A stretch of DNA of 32,629 nt. Source: Gemmatimonadota bacterium. GTDB taxonomy: Bacteria; Gemmatimonadota; Gemmatimonadetes; Longimicrobiales; Gaopeijiaceae. Position 1 is the first letter of the stretch; each line of letters opens with the position of its first letter. The stretch lies in the NCBI GenBank assembly GCA_022823145.1, contig JAJDXS010000035.1:1-32629 (forward strand). Direction: 5' to 3'. Below are positions 9,486 to 18,394 of the stretch, in pieces. A model generated the notes under the pieces. That model was not told the origin of the DNA. It did not search any database and saw nothing but the letters and a program-made list of their open reading frames with translations. Position numbers and translations under genes: made by a program.

Positions 9486-10778
9486 ATGAAGAGCCGTGTT
9501 GGTGGGATCGCCCGGGCTTGCGCGGTGGCGACCGTTCTTTCGGCCTGCGCCGATGAAGGCACCGGCGGGCCCGGCGTCGTCGAGCCGGTGCCCCCCCCCA
9601 GCAAGGTAAGGTTCTGCACCAACGGGTCTGCCGATGGCTACCCCTGCAGCGGCATGGACCTTGTTTCGCGCCTCGGTCGCGAGCAGATCGGTCTGACCGT
9701 GGGCATCGTGAACGACATGTGGGGCTGGACCGATCCGGCGACGGGAACGGAGTGGGCGCTGATCGGGCATTCCCAGGGGACCTCCTTCGTGAGCCTTGCC
9801 GATGCCGACGATCCGGTATACACGGGATTCCTTCCGGTTACGGACGGCGCGGCCGAGAGCGCCTGGCGCGACATCAAGGTGTACCGGGACCATGCCTTCA
9901 TCGTGGCCGACGCCGCCGGCCAGCACGGCATGCAGGTCGTCGATCTCACGCAGTTGCGAGGAATCACCACCACGCCCAGCCGGGTCCGCCCGCTTACCGT
10001 CTACCACGGTTTTCACAGCGCCCACAACCTCGTGATCAACGAGGAGACCGGCTTCGCGTATGCCGTGGGTGGCAGCGGCGGGGGGGAGACGTGCGGTGGC
10101 GGTCTCCATATGATCGACATTCGCAACCCCGCGAATCCGACCTTCGCCGGGTGTTTCACGGATGCCTCGACAGGCCGGGGCAATTCGGGATACACCCACG
10201 ACGCCACCTGCGTGGTGTATGGAGGCCCGGACGCCGAACATCGGGGGAAGGAAGTTTGCTTCGGTTCGAACGAAAACGCGCTCAGCATCGCCGACGTGTC
10301 GAACAAGAGTGCACCGACGGCACTGGCCTCCACCTCCTATCCGAGGGTCGGATATACCCACCAGGGGTGGCTCGACGAGGCCCATGCGTATCTGTACATG
10401 AACGATGAGTTCGACGAATTCCGCGAGGATGTCACCAGCACGAGAACCATCGTCTGGGATGTCTCGGATCTGGACGACCCGGTCGTCGTCCACGAGTTCA
10501 TCGGAACGACCCAGGCGGTGGACCACAATCTCTACATTGTCGGCGACCTGATGTACCAGTCCAACTACCTCTCGGGACTTCGGGTGATCGACATCTCGGA
10601 CAGGGAGAACCCGACGGAAGTTGCCTATTTCGACGTTGAACCCGGTGGCGCGAACATCGCCAGGATGAACGGTTCCTGGAGCAACTATCCGTTCTTTGCC
10701 AGTGGCATCATCGGGGTCACATCCATGGGCATCGGGTCGGACGGCGGCGTTTTCTTCGTCAGGTTGTCGGGGAACTGA
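9486..10778 (+). CDS. Choice-of-anchor B family lipoprotein
   Basis: The product has 430 residues. The signal peptide ends in LSAC (Cys 21), a lipobox. The body is a beta-propeller-like series of repeats of the form DI(R/S)(N/D)..NP (for example GLRVIDISDRENPTEVAYF), with conserved HSAHNLVINEETGFAY and DHNLYIVGD, matching the choice-of-anchor B family. These are surface or secreted proteins of unknown function in Gemmatimonadota, Bacteroidota and others. ATG 9486 is chosen because the signal peptide starts there; GGAGGG lies about 12 bases upstream, slightly far. The 159-base gap before it (9327-9485) shows no element that I can name. Confidence 0.85.
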   Translation: MKSRVGGIARACAVATVLSACADEGTGGPGVVEPVPPPSKVRFCTNGSADGYPCSGMDLVSRLGREQIGLTVGIVNDMWGWTDPATGTEWALIGHSQGTSFVSLADADDPVYTGFLPVTDGAAESAWRDIKVYRDHAFIVADAAGQHGMQVVDLTQLRGITTTPSRVRPLTVYHGFHSAHNLVINEETGFAYAVGGSGGGETCGGGLHMIDIRNPANPTFAGCFTDASTGRGNSGYTHDATCVVYGGPDAEHRGKEVCFGSNENALSIADVSNKSAPTALASTSYPRVGYTHQGWLDEAHAYLYMNDEFDEFREDVTSTRTIVWDVSDLDDPVVVHEFIGTTQAVDHNLYIVGDLMYQSNYLSGLRVIDISDRENPTEVAYFDVEPGGANIARMNGSWSNYPFFASGIIGVTSMGIGSDGGVFFVRLSGN

Positions 10779-10796
10779 CGGCTTTTTCGCGGACGA

Positions 10797-10813
10797 CCGG
10801 CCGCTCTGGCCGG
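10797..10813 (+). terminator. Hairpin after the choice-of-anchor B gene
   Basis: CCGGCC (10797-10802) and GGCCGG (10808-10813) form a perfect stem around GCTCT, 19 bases after the stop codon. No T-run follows, so it is a weak candidate for a terminator. Confidence 0.3.
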
Positions 10814-10889
10814 CGCGTCCGGCCCGCGTCTATTTTGGTACCGTTCCTGCCGATTGACCCAGTCCCCCCTCAACGGGGAAATGCCGCCG

Positions 10890-12545
10890 ATGACTTCCAC
10901 CGACCGCCGAACCAACGCTGCCCCCAGCCTGTCGCCCCGCCGCACGAGCGCTCGGTGCCGCAGGTCTCCGATGCTGCCGGTTCTCGCGTTCGCCGCGTGC
11001 ACCACCGCCGATGCGCCGGCCGACCTGCTGTTCACCGGGGGTCGCGTTCTGGACGGGACGGGTGCGGAGCCGATCGTCGCGGATGTGGCGGTGACGGGCG
11101 ACCGCATCGTATTCGTCGGGAACGCGGACGAGGCGCGTCTGTCGGCGGCCGACACGATCGACGTGGCCGGTCTGGTGGTGACGCCTGGCTTCATCGACAT
11201 GCACTCGCACGCGGAGCTCGGAACCGACCACGGCCGTGACGCGCGAGCCTTCCTCTTGCAGGGGATCACCACCGTATCGCTGGGCCTGGACGGGGGTGGC
11301 AGTGCCGAGGTCGCCGCGCAGCTGGCGGCCTGGGAGGAGGACGGAATAGGAGTGAACGCGTTCCTCTTCGTGGGGCACAACTCGGTGCGGTCGTGGGTGA
11401 TGGGGATGGAGGACCGCGCACCGACCGCCGAGGAACTCGACGAGATGCGCGCCCTGGTGCGCCAGGGCATGGAGGAGGGCGCGTACGGGCTGTCGTCCGG
11501 GCTGTTCTACTTGCCGGGCAACTACGCCGAGACCGAGGAGGTGATCGAGCTGAACCGAGTGGCCGCCGAATACCCGGGCGCGATCTACGACACGCACGAC
11601 CGGGATCTCGGCGCTGCCTACCCCCCGTTCGGCTATCTGGAGTCGATCGCCGAAGGGATCCGGATCGGGGAGGAGGCGGGGACGAAGGTCATCTTCAGCC
11701 ACTTCAACGCCCAGGGAGCCCACAACTACGGGCGGGCGCACGAGGGGGCCGCGCTGATCGAGGCGGCGCGGGACCGGGGAGTCGAGGTCGCGGGGGCGCA
11801 TCACTCCTACACGGCCACCCAGTCGAATCTGCGTTCGTACACGATCCCGGGGTGGGCCGCCGCCGGGGGCGACACGGCCATGGCGCGTCGCTTCGACCAC
11901 CCCGACACGGTCGCGATCATCGACGGGCAGACGCGCGAGATGCTGGCGATTCGGGGTGGCGCGCAGCGGCTCCTCTTCGCGGACCAGCGCCCCGAACTGA
12001 ACGGCAGGACGCTGCAGGAGGTGGCGGACGAGTGGGGGATGGACGCTCCCGCGGCGGCACGGCGCATCCTGCGCGACGGCAATGCCGCCGTGATGAACCT
12101 GGGACTCTACGACGGCGAGAACCTGCGCTATCTGGCCCAGCGCGCCTGGATGATGACCTGCACGGACGGCCGCGACCCCGGCCCCACCCGTCCGGTCACC
12201 CATCCGCGCGCCTTCGGGTCGTTCACGAAGAAGATCCGCGACCTGGTGCTGGACGAGCAGCTCCTCACCCTGCCCTACACGGTGCGGTCCATGACCGGTC
12301 TCGCGGCCGATTTCCTCGGCTGGACCGAACGGGGATACCTGCGCGAGGGCCAGATCGCCGACATCGCCGTCCTGGACCTCACGACGCTCGACGACATGGC
12401 CACCTACGAGAATCCCCACCAGTACTCGCGCGGGACGGTCCACGTGCTCGTGAACGGCGAGTTCGCCATTCGGGACGGCGAGGCCACGATGGCGCTGGCG
12501 GGACACCCGCTGGTACGCGGGGGGGCGGCGTTCGATGGCGGGTAG
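10890..12545 (+). CDS. N-acyl-D-amino-acid deacylase-like amidohydrolase, exported
   Basis: The product has 551 residues and belongs to the amidohydrolase superfamily (D-aminoacylase branch), which removes acyl groups from D-amino acids or related compounds. Metal ligands are visible: H105 and H107 (DMHSHAE), H236 (DTHDRD), H271 (IFSHFN) and D426 (CTDGRD). At the place where classical D-aminoacylases have a metal-bridging Cys or Glu, this protein reads LGLDGGG (D134), so substrate or metal use may differ. The N-terminus is basic and then hydrophobic with C37 in FAAC, a borderline lipobox, so export is likely. I chose ATG 10890, 9 bases after GGGGAA; ATG 10881 and TTG 10854 are in-frame alternatives. 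Its last 11 bases overlap the next gene. Confidence 0.82.
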   Translation: MTSTDRRTNAAPSLSPRRTSARCRRSPMLPVLAFAACTTADAPADLLFTGGRVLDGTGAEPIVADVAVTGDRIVFVGNADEARLSAADTIDVAGLVVTPGFIDMHSHAELGTDHGRDARAFLLQGITTVSLGLDGGGSAEVAAQLAAWEEDGIGVNAFLFVGHNSVRSWVMGMEDRAPTAEELDEMRALVRQGMEEGAYGLSSGLFYLPGNYAETEEVIELNRVAAEYPGAIYDTHDRDLGAAYPPFGYLESIAEGIRIGEEAGTKVIFSHFNAQGAHNYGRAHEGAALIEAARDRGVEVAGAHHSYTATQSNLRSYTIPGWAAAGGDTAMARRFDHPDTVAIIDGQTREMLAIRGGAQRLLFADQRPELNGRTLQEVADEWGMDAPAAARRILRDGNAAVMNLGLYDGENLRYLAQRAWMMTCTDGRDPGPTRPVTHPRAFGSFTKKIRDLVLDEQLLTLPYTVRSMTGLAADFLGWTERGYLREGQIADIAVLDLTTLDDMATYENPHQYSRGTVHVLVNGEFAIRDGEATMALAGHPLVRGGAAFDGG

Positions 12546-13461
12546 GGGGCGCGGAGACGCGCACACTCGCGACGCGGACCCGGCCGAGGCGCGTGGCGCC
12601 CGTGAACTGGCAGACGCACACGGACCCGCCGAACCGGCCGACGCCTGTGGCGACCCCGGCCCGACCGGAGCCCGTGCCCCCTCCGACCCGCTTCTATCCT
12701 CGCGCGACGGCCGCATCCTCACCCTGACCCTCAACCGCCCCCACCGCCTCAATGCGGTGAGCCTGCCGCTCTACGACAAGCTGGCCGGTGCGCTGAAGGA
12801 AGCCGACGGGCGCCGGGGCGTCCGCTGCGTGATCCTCACAGGGAGCGGGCGCGCCTTCTGCGCCGGTGCCGACCTGAAGGCGCACCGGGATCGTCCCCAG
12901 TCCCCCGGGGAGCGCCGCCGCTACATCGAGGCGGCCCAGCGCGCCAACCACCTTATCCAGACGATCGGCACCCCCGTCGTGGCGGCGGTGAACGGTCACG
13001 CGATCGGCGCGGGGCTGGAACTGGCGCTGTCGGCCGACTTCGCCATCGTCGCGGAGGACGCGAAGCTGCGGCTTCCCGAGGTCGCGCTCGGTACCTTCGT
13101 CGGCGGCGGCGCGGTGTACACGATGGCCGAGCGGGTCGGCGTCCTGAAGGCGCGCGAGATCATCTGTCTGGGGGACTTTATGTCCGGGGCGGAGGCTGCC
13201 GAGATGGGCGTCCTCAACCGGGCGGTTCCCGCTGCCGATGTCCTCCCCGAAGCGACCCGGTTGGCGCACCGGCTCGCGCGACGCGCCCCGATCCCGCTCG
13301 CTGCGGCCAAGCGGTTGATCGGGCCGGCGGCGAACCTGTCCCGGGGAGAGGCGCTCGAGCGGGAACGCGCCGCGTTGGAGGAGATCTTCGGCACGGCCGA
13401 CTGGGCCGAGGGACTGGCAGCGTTTCATGAGAAGCGGTCGCCCGACTTCCGGGGCGAATGA
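12535..13461 (+). CDS. Enoyl-CoA hydratase/isomerase family protein
   Basis: The product has 308 residues and is a crotonase-fold enzyme that adds water to 2-enoyl-CoA esters or performs related chemistry. The oxyanion-hole segments are GRAFCAGADLK (106-115) and NGHAIGAG (153-160). Both catalytic glutamates of true hydratases are present, E162 (GLELALSAD) and E182 (RLPEVALG), 20 residues apart as in rat crotonase. The fold begins only near residue 51. The first 50 residues are a low-complexity Ala/Gly/Pro/Asp/Arg stretch, and no ATG, GTG or TTG lies in frame between 12535 and the fold. The start overlaps the upstream deacylase by 11 bases. The long odd leader may mean that translation uses a rare start. 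Confidence 0.88.
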   Translation: MAGRGRGDAHTRDADPAEARGARELADAHGPAEPADACGDPGPTGARAPSDPLLSSRDGRILTLTLNRPHRLNAVSLPLYDKLAGALKEADGRRGVRCVILTGSGRAFCAGADLKAHRDRPQSPGERRRYIEAAQRANHLIQTIGTPVVAAVNGHAIGAGLELALSADFAIVAEDAKLRLPEVALGTFVGGGAVYTMAERVGVLKAREIICLGDFMSGAEAAEMGVLNRAVPAADVLPEATRLAHRLARRAPIPLAAAKRLIGPAANLSRGEALERERAALEEIFGTADWAEGLAAFHEKRSPDFRGE

Positions 13462-13479
13462 ACGGTCGATACAACGATA

Positions 13480-13518
13480 TGTCATGTTTACTTGACATAA
13501 TGTCGTGCAAACATGACA
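13480..13518. promoter_or_regulatory. 39-base dyad-symmetric site over the start of the acyl-CoA synthetase gene
   Basis: TGTCATGTTT (13480-13489) and AAACATGACA (13509-13518) are perfect inverted repeats. Nested within them, GACAT (13494-13498) and ATGTC (13500-13504) share exactly the same centre, base 13499. The stretch is AT-rich in a GC-rich region. It contains TTGACA (13492-13497) and CATAAT (13496-13501) and covers the ATG at 13513. It looks like an operator for a dimeric or tetrameric repressor placed over promoter and start. The regulator is not in the window. Confidence 0.6.
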
Positions 13519-15708
13519 GTCATGCAACTTGAACGAATCTTCAAGCCCTGCTCGATCGCGGTCGTGGGCGCGAGCGCGAACCCGACCAAGCGGGGCAACC
13601 AGATCCTCCGGGCATTGAACGAGTCCGGCTACGCGGGACAGGTCTACGCGGTGAACCGGGGTGGTGGCAGGATCCTCGGCAAGCCGGTCTACAAGTCGGT
13701 CGAGGAGCTTCCGGAGGCCGCGGATCTGGCCGTTCTCTGCACTCCGGCGGCCTCGGCTCCGGCTCTGGTACAAGCGTGCGGGAAACGCGGAATCCCCGGC
13801 GCCGTCGTGCTCGCGGTGGGGTTTGGCGAGTCCGGCGAGGAGGGTGCGCGACTCGAGGCCCGGCTCCGGCGGGCCGGAAGGCAGCACGGCGTGCGCATCA
13901 TCGGGCCGAACACATCGGGGCTGCTGAACCTGCCGGTGGGCGTCAACCTGATCGGGGCCCGCGGGGTCCGTCCGGGGGGAATCGCGCTGGTGGTGCAGTC
14001 CGGGAACATCGCGCTCGCGCTCATGAACGAGGTCACCCGGCAGTCCCGTGTGGGGATCTCGATCTGCTGTGGCCTCGGCAACGAGGTCGACGTGGGGTTC
14101 GGCGAAGTGCTCGAATACCTGGGCGGGCACGACGAGACCCAGGCAGTGATCGCACACGTCGAGGGGTGCAGGGACGCGCGCGCGCTGTTGCGCGCCGCCG
14201 CCAGGGTCACGCCTCACAAGCCCGTTGTAGCGATCAAGTCGGGTCGAACCGCGGCCGGTGCGCACGCCGCGCTCTCGCACACCGGGACGATTGCCGGTCC
14301 GTACGACCGGCTGAGCGCCGGCCTGAGGCAGGCTGGAATCGTCGAGTTGCAGCGCGCGGACGAACTGCTCCCCGTGGCTGAGACGCTTGCCTCCCAACCC
14401 CCTCCCCCGCCCGGCGGGGGCGTCGCCATCCTCTCCGATGGCGGCGGGCAGAGCACGCTGGTGGTCGATGCCCTGCACGAAATGGGCGTGCCGCTCGCTC
14501 AGCTCGCGCCGGAGACCTCGGCCAGGCTGCGGCAAGTCCTCGGGCCCGCCGCCGCGGTTCGCACGCCGGTCGATGTTGCGGGCGCCGCCGACGCCGATCC
14601 CGGCGTATTCTCACGGGCGCTCGACTTGATCGCGGCCGACCCCGCGGTCGGAATCGTGCTGCTGGTCGGACTCTTCGGCGGCTACGCGATTCGCTTTTCC
14701 GCGCAGCTTGGCGAGGTCGAGGCCGAGGCGGCCCGGTCGATGGCCGCCACGATGCGGGCACGCGGCAAGGGACTCGTGGCGCACTCGCAATATGCGGCGC
14801 ACGACAGTGCCGCGCTGGACGCGCTGCGCGACGTCCGGGTCCCGGTAATCGGGTCGCTGGATGCCGCGTGCCGTGCGGTGGCCGAGCTTCAACGGCGGGG
14901 GACGAGGCTGGCGGCACCGCAAAGGTGGCCGGTGGCGCCGAAGGGGCGGCCGGTGGGCGAGGGGTGGGGCCGGGACGCGCTGGCCGCGATCGAAACCGCC
15001 CTGGCGGAGCGACGCGCCACTCTTACCGAAACCGAGGCCCGAACGCTCCTCGGCGACGTCGGGCTGGCCTTCGACGAGACCATCGTCCTGCAATCGCCGG
15101 AGGAAGCCGCCACAGCGGCCGCGAACGCCGACCACCCGGTCGCGATCAAGCTCCTTTCGCGCCACATCGTCCACAAGACGGACGCGGGCGGCGTGGTGCT
15201 TGGCGTGGCGGGAGCCGCCGCGGCCCGCGCCGCATTCGAGGACATCGCCGCCAACGCGCGCGCATTCGCCCAAGCCAACGCCCTGCCGGAGGAGGACTAT
15301 GCCGCGACGGCCTCCCCGATGCTCGCGCCACCCGTCGCCGAACTGCTCGTCGGCGCGTACCGCGACCCCCACCTCGGGCCCGTGCTGACGCTGGGCGCCG
15401 GGGGGACCTGGGTCGACGTCCTGCGCGACGTGACCCACCGCGTCCTACCGCTGGGTGCGGGTGAGGTGGGTGCGGGTGAGGTGGCCGCCGCGCTCGGGGA
15501 GCTGAAGGTGAACGCACTGCTCGCCGGTGCGCGTGGGGGACGTGCCGTGCAGCTGGGCGGGATCGTCGCCGCTGCCAGGGCGGTCGCCGAGTGCGTGATG
15601 CGGCTGCCGGCTGTGGTGGAGGTCGAGGTCAATCCGCTGTTCGTGTACGAGGACCGAGCCGTGCCTGTCGACGCCAGGGTTGTGCTGGCGCACCCGGAAA
15701 CACCGTGA
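13513..15708 (+). CDS. ADP-forming acyl-CoA synthetase (acetate-CoA ligase family)
   Basis: The product has 731 residues, a full fusion of alpha and beta parts: CoA-binding Rossmann domain (1-130, IAVVGASANPTKRGN), succinyl-CoA-ligase-like domains (about 150-450), and an ATP-grasp domain (about 495-725, with HPVAIKLLSRHIVHKTDAGG and VEVNPLF). The phosphorylated His is H256 in SHTGTIAG. Such enzymes interconvert acyl-CoA plus ADP and phosphate with free acid plus ATP. The substrate is unknown; the enoyl-CoA hydratase just upstream suggests a fatty or aromatic acid pathway. No Shine-Dalgarno motif precedes ATG 13513 or the alternative ATG 13522. The start lies inside a large palindrome, so the message may be nearly leaderless. 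An in-frame 15-base duplication adds GAGEV near the end. Confidence 0.9.
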   Translation: MTVMQLERIFKPCSIAVVGASANPTKRGNQILRALNESGYAGQVYAVNRGGGRILGKPVYKSVEELPEAADLAVLCTPAASAPALVQACGKRGIPGAVVLAVGFGESGEEGARLEARLRRAGRQHGVRIIGPNTSGLLNLPVGVNLIGARGVRPGGIALVVQSGNIALALMNEVTRQSRVGISICCGLGNEVDVGFGEVLEYLGGHDETQAVIAHVEGCRDARALLRAAARVTPHKPVVAIKSGRTAAGAHAALSHTGTIAGPYDRLSAGLRQAGIVELQRADELLPVAETLASQPPPPPGGGVAILSDGGGQSTLVVDALHEMGVPLAQLAPETSARLRQVLGPAAAVRTPVDVAGAADADPGVFSRALDLIAADPAVGIVLLVGLFGGYAIRFSAQLGEVEAEAARSMAATMRARGKGLVAHSQYAAHDSAALDALRDVRVPVIGSLDAACRAVAELQRRGTRLAAPQRWPVAPKGRPVGEGWGRDALAAIETALAERRATLTETEARTLLGDVGLAFDETIVLQSPEEAATAAANADHPVAIKLLSRHIVHKTDAGGVVLGVAGAAAARAAFEDIAANARAFAQANALPEEDYAATASPMLAPPVAELLVGAYRDPHLGPVLTLGAGGTWVDVLRDVTHRVLPLGAGEVGAGEVAAALGELKVNALLAGARGGRAVQLGGIVAAARAVAECVMRLPAVVEVEVNPLFVYEDRAVPVDARVVLAHPETP
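15452..15481 (+). repeat. 15-base perfect tandem duplication inside the acyl-CoA synthetase gene
   Basis: TGGGTGCGGGTGAGG occurs twice in direct succession (15452-15466 and 15467-15481). It keeps the frame and doubles the pentapeptide GAGEV in the ATP-grasp part. It looks like a recent slippage or duplication event. Confidence 0.9.
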
Positions 15709-15774
15709 CGGCCGGAACCGTATCGGTGACTTGAAGTGTCCAGGTAGCAGAACGTTCACCGAGAGGAGCATGCG

Positions 15775-17028
15775 ATGTCCGCAGCCACGCCGCCCTCGGC
15801 CGTCCCCCAGCCTCGCGCCCGCCCATATCACACGCTCCTCCCGATCGCCTCGATCCTCCTTGCCGCCTGCGACTCGGGCACGCAGTCGTCTGCGACCACC
15901 GACAGTCCCGGAGTCCAGGTCGTCACCAGCGACCCCTTCAACTCCGGCGCGACCTGCAGGGCCGACGCGGAACCGATGCTCACCATCGGGGACGAAGCAG
16001 GCGACGACGATGCCCTGTGGTTCAGCACGATCCGGGGAATGGGGCTTCTGTCGGACGGCTCCGTCGCCGTGGTCGACCGGTCCAGCGCGGAGGTCAGGGT
16101 CTTTGGCCCTGACGGAATCCATCGGCTATCGATGGGCCGCTCCGGAGAAGGCCCGGGCGAGTTCAGCAATCCGTGGTTCCTCTGGGTGCTCCCGGGAGAC
16201 ACGCTCTGGGTCGCCGACTACCGCCCCTGGCGCTACAACGTCTTCACGCGGGACGGCCGGTTCGTGCGCGCGGCGCAGATGATGCCTGTCTACCCGAATC
16301 CGTCCCGCGGTGGAGGGGTGCTGCGGGGCGGCACCTCGATCAACACCAGAACCACCTACAACACCCGCACGGACTTCTCGGTGCCCGACACCCTGATCGT
16401 GGAGGCGCACGATGCGGATGGAGGACTGATGTCCACCCTGGCCCGTGTCCCCAACCGGGTCGAGGGGATGACGACAAAGTCCGAGGCCGCCAATCTCGTG
16501 CTCACGCCCCTGTTCTCTGCCTCTGCCGCGGTGGACGCCATGGGAAGCACGATCGCAGTCGGCCACGGTCGGGACCCCGAGGTACGACTCTACGACGAGG
16601 AACTCCGGCTGCAGAGCATCGTGCGGTGGTCCGAACCCGCGCGGGAGGTGACCTCCACCCATGCGAGCGCTTGGCGCGACCGCTATGTGGAGAGCCTGGG
16701 AGGGCGCGATTCCGATCGGTGGGGGGCCATCGCCGAGGCGACGATCGACGCTGACAGGCCCGTGGCCGATCTGTTTCCCGCGTTCAGTTCCCTGCGGGTG
16801 GGCACGGACGGTCGGTTGTGGGTAGCCCCTTACCCCAGGCCGGGGGAGGAACCGCGGAGGTGGATGGGGTTCGAACCCGACGGCACCTTCTCGTGCCACC
16901 TGGAGCGCGTGCCGATGTCGATCCAGGAGATCGGCGCAGACTACGTGCTCGGGGTGCAATCGGATGAACTCGGGGTCCAGACGGTGGCGATGTACCGCCT
17001 GGGCGGGCCGCAGTCCGGGAGTCCGTGA
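15775..17028 (+). CDS. 6-bladed beta-propeller lipoprotein
   Basis: The product has 417 residues. The signal peptide ends in LLAAC (Cys 32), so it is likely a membrane-anchored lipoprotein. The repeats typical of the 6-bladed propeller family are seen: SDGSVAVVDRSSAEVRVFGPDG, then GRSGEGPGEFSNP, DTLWVADYR and VGTDGRLWVAPY. The GRSGEGPGEF motif also occurs in the related gene at 21212-22459, so the two are paralogues. The family is abundant in Gemmatimonadota-type genomes and its function is unknown. A strong GAGAGGAG site precedes ATG 15775. The preceding gap holds CGGTGA/TCACCG arms (15724-15729/15756-15761) 26 bases apart, which may be chance. Confidence 0.85.
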   Translation: MSAATPPSAVPQPRARPYHTLLPIASILLAACDSGTQSSATTDSPGVQVVTSDPFNSGATCRADAEPMLTIGDEAGDDDALWFSTIRGMGLLSDGSVAVVDRSSAEVRVFGPDGIHRLSMGRSGEGPGEFSNPWFLWVLPGDTLWVADYRPWRYNVFTRDGRFVRAAQMMPVYPNPSRGGGVLRGGTSINTRTTYNTRTDFSVPDTLIVEAHDADGGLMSTLARVPNRVEGMTTKSEAANLVLTPLFSASAAVDAMGSTIAVGHGRDPEVRLYDEELRLQSIVRWSEPAREVTSTHASAWRDRYVESLGGRDSDRWGAIAEATIDADRPVADLFPAFSSLRVGTDGRLWVAPYPRPGEEPRRWMGFEPDGTFSCHLERVPMSIQEIGADYVLGVQSDELGVQTVAMYRLGGPQSGSP

Positions 17029-17071
17029 ACAGCCCGCCCGGTCAATCGGCCGGCCACGCTTCAGGCGACAG

Positions 17072-18358
17072 CTACCTCCCCGGCGCCAGCGCCACCTTGA
17101 CCGCCTCGCTGCGACGGTGGTCGTACGCCGCCCGGAGTGCGTCCCGGTACTGCTTGAGTGGGAAGACGTGGGTGACCAGATCGGCGAGCGCGCCCGGATC
17201 GGCGGCCATCTGCTCCAGCACGATGTCGAAGGTGTGCATCGTGCGCCCGTCCCAGCGCTCGGTTCCGTACCCCACGTACCCTTCGATACGCAGTTCGCGC
17301 GCCCACAGGAAGGTGAGGTCGAGCTTGCGGATCTGACCCGCACACCCCAGCACCACCACCCTCCCGCGCGGCGACGTGTACCGCAACGCCTGGGAGATGC
17401 TGGCCCGGCTGCCCACGCAGTCGAAGACCGCTTCGAAGCCGCCTCCTGCGTACACTTCGTCGCCCACCACCGGCATGTAGGCGTGCGCACCGGTGTCGAT
17501 CAGCGCCTGCCGGGCCTCCTCCCCCGGCGCGATCGTGTCGCTGGCGCCCAGCGCCCCGGCGATCGCCACCTCGTGCGGGCGCTTCACCTGCGCGACCACG
17601 CGCCCCGCGTACCCGAGCGCGCGCAGCGCCCACACGGTCCCGAACGCGATGGCCCCGCTGCCGATCACCAGAACCGGCCCCCTGGCCCGCAGCGCGCGGC
17701 TCCCGAGGACTCCATGCACCCCGATCGCCAGCGGCTCGGCGAGCACCGCAACCCGGTCCGGGATTCCCTCCGGGACCGGGAAGACCTGGCGCCGATGCGC
17801 GATCATCTGCTCCCCCCATCCCCCCGGCAGATCCCGGTGGTATCCGATCGTGGACCCGGGGGCCAGGCCCTCACTGCGCGTCGACTCGGGTTCCGGGCCC
17901 CCGCCGCGCCGGCCGGCCGGCCCCGACTCCCCGGCCTGCTCGCAGGTCGCATGCTTCCCGGCCGCGCACGACCGGCACCACGCCTCCGCTCCCCAACCCC
18001 GGGCTTCGCAATGCAGCATCGGGTCGACCACGACCCTGTCTCCCACCTTCACATGCGTCACCCCGGAACCGGCCTCTACCACCCGACCCACGATCTCGTG
18101 CCCGAGCACGGCCGGAAACGAGCCGAACGGCTCCATCGCGGGACTGGACCGGTACGAGATGTTACCCAGGTCGCTGCCGCAGATCCCGCAGAGGATGACT
18201 TCGATTCGGACCCAGTCCTCGCCCGGGAGGGACGGCGCCGCCCGGTCCGCCAGGCGCAGCTTCGAGGGCCGCCCGTAGATGAAGGCGCCGCTCACCCGCC
18301 CCAGGCTTCTGGCAAGCACATACCCCGGGATCGTGACGTTGAATTCGACGGCTTTCAC
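17072..18358 (-). CDS. Zinc-dependent medium-chain alcohol dehydrogenase
   Basis: The product has 428 residues, longer than the usual 350 or so. The catalytic zinc site is visible as C60 (CGICGSD), H87 and E88 (LGHEIVG). The structural zinc site is C117, C128, C131 and C139. The nucleotide-binding motif is VLVIGSGAIAFG. The extra length comes from an extended N-terminus (about 35 residues before the usual start) and a Gly/Pro-rich insert after C139 (about 141-170). It should oxidise an alcohol or reduce an aldehyde with NAD(P); the substrate is unknown. The start is GTG 18358, diverging from the thiolase gene 48 bases away, so the two may share a control region and a pathway. Confidence 0.88.
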   Translation of the reverse strand: MKAVEFNVTIPGYVLARSLGRVSGAFIYGRPSKLRLADRAAPSLPGEDWVRIEVILCGICGSDLGNISYRSSPAMEPFGSFPAVLGHEIVGRVVEAGSGVTHVKVGDRVVVDPMLHCEARGWGAEAWCRSCAAGKHATCEQAGESGPAGRRGGGPEPESTRSEGLAPGSTIGYHRDLPGGWGEQMIAHRRQVFPVPEGIPDRVAVLAEPLAIGVHGVLGSRALRARGPVLVIGSGAIAFGTVWALRALGYAGRVVAQVKRPHEVAIAGALGASDTIAPGEEARQALIDTGAHAYMPVVGDEVYAGGGFEAVFDCVGSRASISQALRYTSPRGRVVVLGCAGQIRKLDLTFLWARELRIEGYVGYGTERWDGRTMHTFDIVLEQMAADPGALADLVTHVFPLKQYRDALRAAYDHRRSEAVKVALAPGR

Positions 18359-18394
18359 TGGCGTTCCGTTTCTGCGGCGTCAGATGGAATGTGG

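Noticed and set aside
10830..12752. 640-codon minus-strand open frame opposite the deacylase gene
   Set aside because: The plus-strand product has clear metal-binding motifs and a signal peptide, while the antisense product is Arg/Gly/Val-rich without recognisable domains.
15724..15761. CGGTGA/TCACCG inverted repeat before the propeller gene
   Set aside because: The arms are only 6 bases long and 26 bases apart, so chance is likely.
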